From positions 1 to 26,157 of the forward strand of contig JASANC010003549.1 in the NCBI GenBank assembly GCA_030248135.1: a DNA stretch of 26,157 bases, written 5' to 3'. The position numbers were made by a program, and so were the translations under genes. Shown here one piece after another: positions 8,533 to 26,157 of this stretch. Numbering within the stretch: the first letter of the stretch is position 1; every line of letters begins with the position of its first letter. The stretch is from Theristus sp. LFF4_11 (Eukaryota; Nematoda; Chromadorea; Monhysterida; Xyalidae). Under the pieces are notes generated by a model. The model was not told the origin of the DNA. It worked only from the letters and a program-made list of their open reading frames with translations, and made no database searches.

Positions 8533-10450
8533 ATGAACCGACAACTGTGTTGCATCGTACTCGTTGGCATTTCGACTTTCCTCTCAAGTGCCAGCGCAGC
8601 GGTGGATTGCGAAATGCTCTGTCAAACAATGTAAACTTTTTTCAGCGGTCTTTTCAGTGCAACCAAGCTGATTGTCGTTTGATATTGAGCACGCGTGCTG
8701 ATTGACCGTACACATACAGTGTGTTTCTTTAAACGTCACCTTTTTTCACAGAGTACAGTGTATGGCAAAACTTTAAATTACAATGAGAAAAACGAAATGT
8801 ATGGGATTTGGTTAAAATCAAACACACTGTTTTTGGCTCACGTTTTCCTGCAACTCCGATCCCGTTCGTTCTTTCGCAAGCTCTGTATTCTGCGGAAAAC
8901 GTGACAGGTGTAATTTAACGCACTGTCCAGTGTCCACACACACACATCCTGTGCCACCGTCTGATGCGGCACTATAATCGAATGTTTTTTTTGTCTGTGA
9001 GCACCTGCTGTGTAAATTTCATACACAAAAAACTTCCAACTATAAGACCCGAAGTTTTGCCCCAACCCCCAACAGGGGTTACAAAGTGAGGTCCAGCACC
9101 AATGGGACAAGCTTGCGCGCATTAGCACTTGTTTATTGTTTGTTTGGACCGCTGGAGACGGACTCCGCTTGGTCGGGCATCACTTGGGCCTCTGTTGCGA
9201 CTTTTTTTATATTTTGCGTCAGAACGGTTGAAGGAATTTTTCAGCATTTCAGCCTCGAAAAATGCGCGGGAACAGGCAGCGATCCGGCTCAGTGCGAGGT
9301 TAGAGCATCACATGGTTTTGACAAAAATCGCTTGGATCTGGATTGTCTTGTGTTGTCATCAACTATTCACTCATCATCATTTTTTGACACCGACAGTGCC
9401 AAGTTGTATATATTGTATGACTTATTTTTTTAAATGTGTCCCATTGAAATGACGTCATGTGCCGCCAAACACGCGCTTGCCGTTTACAACAAACCAGACT
9501 TTCCGTTTATCCGATTTCTTCCCGTCAACAAATGGCGAATGTCGAATCAGTCACATCAAACTGACATTTTGGTGCCTGTACTTTGACAAACGGGCGTTTT
9601 TAAAGCAAATGACGTCATTTTAGTCCGGACACGTCTGAATAAATCGACAATATTAATACAGCAAACCTTGTTCTGCGACTGGTTCCGCGGCAACCAAGAC
9701 AAAGTGACGGACACGGACTCGTGTGCGACGTGCGACGGCAAGGGCACGTTTCCATTCACGACCGCCAAATTGGACGAGTGCAATGCCGTGTTCTACCAAG
9801 TGGCTCCGCCAACTGGCGCCACCACATCGCCACCGCCACCAAGTGAAACGCTCAATTGTGACGAACTGTGTGCACAAGTGTGCGTTCACGGCGGTGTTCT
9901 ATTGTTTTGTTGCGGAAACCATTTTAAACAACTTGGATACTTGAAACAACAACCACCACCACCACCAGCTTGTCCGTTTAATCCAACACGCTTTTTTATT
10001 GCAGTAACGTTCAATGCGCGAATGAGGTCGACGGGAAGCGAAGCGACTGTGAGGTAAACGAAAGGACACTATGTATACTCGTTTGAACCTGTCACTTTTT
10101 TCGCAGTAAGATCATGCGAACTGAAATCAACAAACATAGAAACCCATTTGTGGATAAATACAGGTTTTCTTGCCACTCGGATTCCGTTCGTTCTACTTTC
10201 GCGAAAAAAAGTGACAGGTTTTTAAACAAACATATACTGTAGATGAGAAGACACGTGTTTCGAAAAGCACTGATAACATCTGTCGACTGTCCGTGTGGTA
10301 TTATTTCAGTACGCATTTTTCTGCGACTGGTTTGTCAACAATCAAGTCTTGGTGCACAATGCCGATCTGTGCATGCGGTGCGACGGACAAGGAAAGTTTG
10401 AGTTCCACCAAGACCAACTGCAGGTCTGTGAGACAATGGCGAAACAATGA
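8533..10450 (+). CDS. Secreted protein with two tandem eight-cysteine modules (5 exons)
   Basis: Exons: 8533-8630, 9253-9298, 9662-9879, 10005-10053, 10310-10450, giving 183 residues. Exon 1 encodes a classical signal peptide (MNRQLCCIVLVGISTFLSSA, cut near residue 22). Two modules follow with the same cysteine pattern: C26, 30, 37, 47, 53, 69, 72, 88 and C114, 118, 125, 136, 142, 158, 161, 177. Spacings are 3-6-9-5-15-2-15 and 3-6-10-5-15-2-15. Each has FCDWF, CDGxG and an aromatic between. Intron positions repeat too: phase 2 after the second Cys, phase 0 after the fourth (QCE and DCE). A Pro/Thr linker (about 97-108) joins the modules. I do not recognise the family; secretion and four disulfides per module are inferred. 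A GTGAGA donor at 10428 and CAG/GTCTGT at 10424 would allow an alternative end using 11280-11471. Confidence 0.8.
8732..8910. mobile_element. MITE family B, copy 2 (intron 1 of cysteine-rich gene)
   Basis: The ends are AACGTCACCTTTTTTCACAG and, inverted, CTGCGGAAAACGTGACAGGT. The internal CCGTTCGTTCTTTCGCAAG and CTCTGTATTCTGC match the copy at 4914-5093. About 180 bp. Confidence 0.7.
9450..9617. promoter_or_regulatory. Pair of perfect CRE palindromes (TGACGTCA) in an intron
   Basis: AAATGACGTCAT occurs twice in intron 2 of the cysteine-rich gene, with TGACGTCA at 9450-9457 and 9610-9617. This is the canonical CREB/ATF bZIP site. Being intronic and repeated with the same flanking AAA, the pair could be an enhancer or the two ends of a decayed element. 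Function is inferred only. Confidence 0.35.
10086..10220. mobile_element. MITE family B, copy 3 (intron 4 of cysteine-rich gene)
   Basis: This copy has the clearest ends of the family: AACCTGTCACTTTTTTCGC at 10086-10104 and GCGAAAAAAAGTGACAGGTT at 10201-10220, inverted repeats of about 19 bases with one extra A. The 135-bp element has no coding capacity. Confidence 0.85.
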
Positions 10451-10907
10451 AATTACGCATTGTGAACGCGATAATATTGATTGCTTTTTCAGTAAAACGC
10501 AATACGTTTCGTTTTTAATTAAGCATACCTCTCACACAGGGTTTCACAAGTCACAACAACGCTTACTTTAACATTAACAAAAAGAATAATAATCAAATAA
10601 ATATCCAAAAATCTGAATATAGTAAGTGCACTGAAACCATACAATCATCAACAGCATCATGAAACAATACAAATACAAAAAAAACCGTTCGACCTGTGAT
10701 CAATGAAAAAATTCAATAGCAGAGCAAATTAGTGAGCTTCAAACAGGCTTCAAAACTTCAAACGATAGTGACGTTTGCAGATCACACCGCTGCGAAACCA
10801 AAGCAAAACAAAGCCAAACTCCCTGGACCAGGACCGCTTCCAACCAACAGAACGCAAAAACTCACTCACTCACGCTCACAAAAACAGAAACGCACTTATT
10901 ATCTTTT
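10451..10907. other. AT-rich spacer
   Basis: It follows the TGA of the cysteine-rich gene and contains A-rich sequence, including AATAAA-type motifs near 10596 (CAAATAAATATCC) that could serve its poly(A) site. The open frames at 10732-10984 show no recognisable motif. Confidence 0.4.
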
Positions 10908-11102
10908 CTTTTGGACACGAGACGCAATGCGCGCATAGACAGATAAGCAATTTCACGCGTGACGCAGGAATTCAAATCTGGTAAAGTGAATCCGAGTCCC
11001 GTACTCCCGTAATTTTGAATTAGGTGATTTTGAATTGCCCCATAAAGAGTGAAACTAATTTCATTTCCAGGTCTGCAAACGCATTGAGTCGCAGAACCAA
11101 AA
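10908..11102. mobile_element. MITE family C, copy 2
   Basis: The left end TTTGGACACGAGACGCAATGC and right end GCATTGAGTCGCAGAACCAA form terminal inverted repeats. The interior shares CACGCGTGACGC, CCGAGTCCCGTA, TTTTGAATTGCC and GTGAAACTAATTTC with the copy in globin intron 4. Confidence 0.75.
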
Positions 11103-11279
11103 CATTAATAATATTACGCCGATAACAACAGTCATAACAATCCAAATCGGTGATTCAGCCAGATTTAGTTCCAACAGTAGTGACCAGACACTCAAGATTG
11201 TCAAAGAGAAATCAAGATACCTACCTACCCAGAATTTGTTGCTCTTATATAACAAACAAAACAACAACAACCAAACCAG

Positions 11280-11471
11280 TGTATCACACTTCAAAAGCTT
11301 CATAATCAAACACACATCCTGTGCGAAAATGGAACATTTAATGCTGAATACCGGCAAGCACAGGTCGATGCGACCAATCAGTGCATTGCAATTGGTGCCC
11401 AGCAGTTAAACAGTGTGTTCAATTGTCCCTATCACCATGTCATCACTTCCTTGCAATTCCCCACAAAATAA
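11280..11471 (+). CDS. Probable 3'-terminal exon of a cysteine-containing protein
   Basis: This frame reads CITLQKLHNQTHILCENGTF, then NAEYRQAQVDATNQC, continues to a final Cys and ends at TAA 11469-11471. It looks coding by composition. HN..LC..G.F....Q.Q...C loosely echoes the module ends of the gene just upstream. AATAAA overlaps the stop (11467-11472) and another lies at about 11503. It begins after a possible acceptor (CCAAACCAG) in phase 0, which could join the phase-0 CAG/GTCTGT donor at 10423/10424. Whether it is an alternative last exon, a decayed third module or part of another gene is unresolved. Confidence 0.45.
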   Translation, partial: CITLQKLHNQTHILCENGTFNAEYRQAQVDATNQCIAIGAQQLNSVFNCPYHHVITSLQFPTK

Positions 11472-11559
11472 AAACGCCGACTCCAAACCAAACAAATTGT
11501 CAAATAAAACAACGGTGAATCTCAAAATCAATGTGTGAAAACCATTGAAAAATGTTTTT

Positions 11560-24488
<12,929 letters not shown>

Positions 24489-25445
24489 CTGGGAGAAAAA
24501 TTGTGTAAAAATTATACATTCTGTCATTATTGATGGTTGTCCATCAGAATTACGTAATCGAAAGTTCCGCTGAGGTTACAAATCCTGTGCTTGACATTTT
24601 CGACAACGATAATAGCAACTGGAATCGACATGTTTCGGCTCGAGGGAAAACGAAAACCACTGATTGGCTGCAACTAGGTTTTTTTTCGTCAAATTTTTCT
24701 TGCGTCAATTGACGCAAACGGTTGAAAAAATTTTGTGTCAGCACAAATTTTCTTGCGTCAATATGATACCAGTCTAAATCGAAAAAACAATGATAAAGAA
24801 GCAATATTTTTGCGTCATTCATCACTATTAAAAGTAGCGTTTTTGACGCCTGTGGGTCAAACAACAAGGTGATGTTGGCATTTGACAACCTCTCGCTGCG
24901 CAGAAACAAAGCTTTACAGGGCCTAGGCTTTTGTAGTGGCTTGTCAGTCTCTAGAGTTGATTTTTAGATCTGTAGAGCTTCAATGACTGACTCCTGTTCA
25001 GACTTGTTTAGTTCAGATTAGAAACTGAACTGATCGAACAAAAAGGTGCAGCTAGTGGAAGCTAGCTCAGGATAGAAGCCAGGTGAACCCAGAAACGGTC
25101 AAATCAATAATATACGCCACTGAGTTGTTACATCGAACTGTCAACATAACACTGAACAGTCAATATTGAAAGCTAAAACGATGAATCATGCTGACTAAGT
25201 TAACCACTGCATTTGCATGGATATAAATATTCAGACAAAATTATGAGAAGTCTTTTGTCCGCGCCGAAGAAGCGGAAAAATTTTCAATCATAGCATAAAT
25301 AACCTAAAAATGGCCCCTGTGGCGTTCTCAGAAATTTGAAAAACAGTCAGCTGACGCAAACGGCTGATTTTTTTTGCGTCAGCCCAAATTATTTTTCTGG
25401 CCATTGACGCACGATTTTGCGCCAAAAACCCCGGTTGCAACAGAC
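24489..25445. other. Spacer with repeated TTGCGTCA/TGACGCAA motifs
   Basis: I see no exon here. The octamer TTGCGTCA or its complement appears at about 24700, 24710, 24750, 25345 and 25373, with GCGTCA/TGACGC variants at 24812, 24844 and 25405. At 24700-24717 it forms a perfect palindrome, TTGCGTCAATTGACGCAA. The similarity between 24700-24770 and 25340-25420 suggests a dispersed repeat. Confidence 0.5.
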
Positions 25446-26157
25446 ACTCTCACAGCGCAGGACCTGCGGGACCGATACATTCGAATTCCATGAATGCCCC
25501 AGCGTCTACTGATGGAATACCGACCAGCAGCAGCACGGCAACAAACAACAACAACGATAATAACGATAACAATAATAACACACTTATGCTACCACTGCAA
25601 TTTTTTCCAAGCTCCTCCAAATTTTCTCCTGCTTTTGTTGCCACCTACATATTCTTTAGGATTGGCTGAAGGTGTCCGAGTGGTATCGAAATGTCCACAA
25701 ATTTGTGAAGCAATGCTCAATCAATCAATCGTAGGCATGCGAATCAACAAACATCTGCAATAATGCGAATCCGATCATAACATTTAGACGGCACGGCTCT
25801 TTCATTCTTAGTACGCACTTTCGGATTCGGCATGGGCGATACGCCCGATTCTGCGGCGCTGTCAGCAAGCAGCGGAATGAACAGTGATACATCCGTCAAA
25901 CGATGCACAGCCAATCCAGTTCTGGTTTACGTGACACCAATGACAATTCGCGCAAGAAGCTTTTCAAAAATGCGTGTAGAAGATGTAATAGAAATGCCAA
26001 CCTTGAGAAGTTTTTGGTTCGATATTGATCGCATCTTGCCGATTTTCTGAGATGCCAAGAAGTAACCTGTACGCAAAAGGAAAGCGTGATGTCGAAAATG
26101 TAACTTCCGGTTCCGGTCCACACGCCAGAATCGCCCGCGAAAACGAGCTGAAAAACT
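25446..26157 (+). other. Possible plus-strand exons of an unidentified gene at the right edge
   Basis: Several stretches look protein-like but I recognise no family. After CACTCTCACAG (25456) a frame reads AGPAGPIHSNSMNAPASTDG and then an Asn/Asp-rich run. Between TTCTTTAG (25659) and GTAGGC (25732), two frames are open (DWLKVSEWYRNVHKFVKQCS or LAEGVRVVSKCPQICEAML). After TTCTTAG (25810), FGFGMGDTPDSAALSASSG or SDSAWAIRPILRRCQQAAE are alternatives. The final 85 bases read GKRDVENVTSGSGPHARIAR. Phases do not join into one unambiguous model. It may be a gene continuing beyond the window, a second gene inside a SEC31 intron, or noncoding. Confidence 0.3.

Noticed and set aside
11071..11409. 113-codon stop-free plus-strand frame beginning VCKRIESQNQN after TTTCCAG
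   Set aside because: Its start is the terminal repeat of a family C MITE, its composition is low-complexity, and another frame over 11280-11471 is more protein-like.
24843..24909. Minus-strand frame as a possible SEC31 WD40 exon
   Set aside because: No Trp-Asp repeat pattern, and no compatible acceptor/donor pair with phase 0 before 24488.
25675..25740. tRNA-like GGTGTCCGAGTGGTATCG
   Set aside because: It resembles an A box, but no B box (GGTTCGA) follows at the expected distance and no cloverleaf forms.

Overview
This is a eukaryotic, almost certainly metazoan, genomic window of moderate GC content. Genes are split by short-to-medium GT-AG introns, there are no operons or ribosome binding sites, and introns and spacers are full of small inverted-repeat elements. 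A Pmp3/UPF0057 gene, a globin of the type common in nematodes, and Asn/Gln-rich low-complexity tracts make a nematode or another small invertebrate plausible; the species cannot be fixed from sequence alone. I built the gene models by reading both strands for exons whose splice phases join in frame.

Layout, left to right. (1) 799-1704, plus: a two-exon Pmp3/UPF0057 membrane proteolipid gene whose second exon carries two apparent one-base deletions and whose intron holds a tRNA-like SINE. (2) 1705-3990: AT-rich spacer with a 266-bp MITE bounded by perfect inverted repeats and a second SINE copy. (3) ~3996-7465, plus: a seven-exon globin gene with a GC-AG first intron and a long basic, poly-Asn, Asp/Asn-rich tail. 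(4) 8533-10450, plus: a five-exon gene for a secreted cysteine-rich protein made of two tandem eight-cysteine modules with matching intron phases; a further coding-like exon lies at 11280-11471. (5) 24488-11560, minus: 17 exons of SEC31, the COPII outer coat subunit. The N-terminal WD40 exons lie outside the window. One SEC31 intron begins directly with a (TG)n tract of almost 400 bp. (6) 20684-23263, plus: a six-exon SLC18-type vesicular amine/acetylcholine transporter gene lying entirely inside a 4.7-kb SEC31 intron on the opposite strand. (7) 24.5-26.16 kb: repeats rich in TTGCGTCA and a possible, unresolved plus-strand gene at the edge.

The genes do not form a pathway. SEC31 works at ER exit sites, the SLC18 protein loads vesicles, the cysteine-rich protein is probably secreted, and the globin and Pmp3 proteins have separate roles. 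What unites the window is its mobile-element load: at least four MITE families and one SINE family, most copies sitting in introns. The most unusual items are the duplicated eight-cysteine secreted protein, the nested transporter gene, the microsatellite fused to a 5' splice site, and the GC-AG intron carrying a MITE close to its donor.
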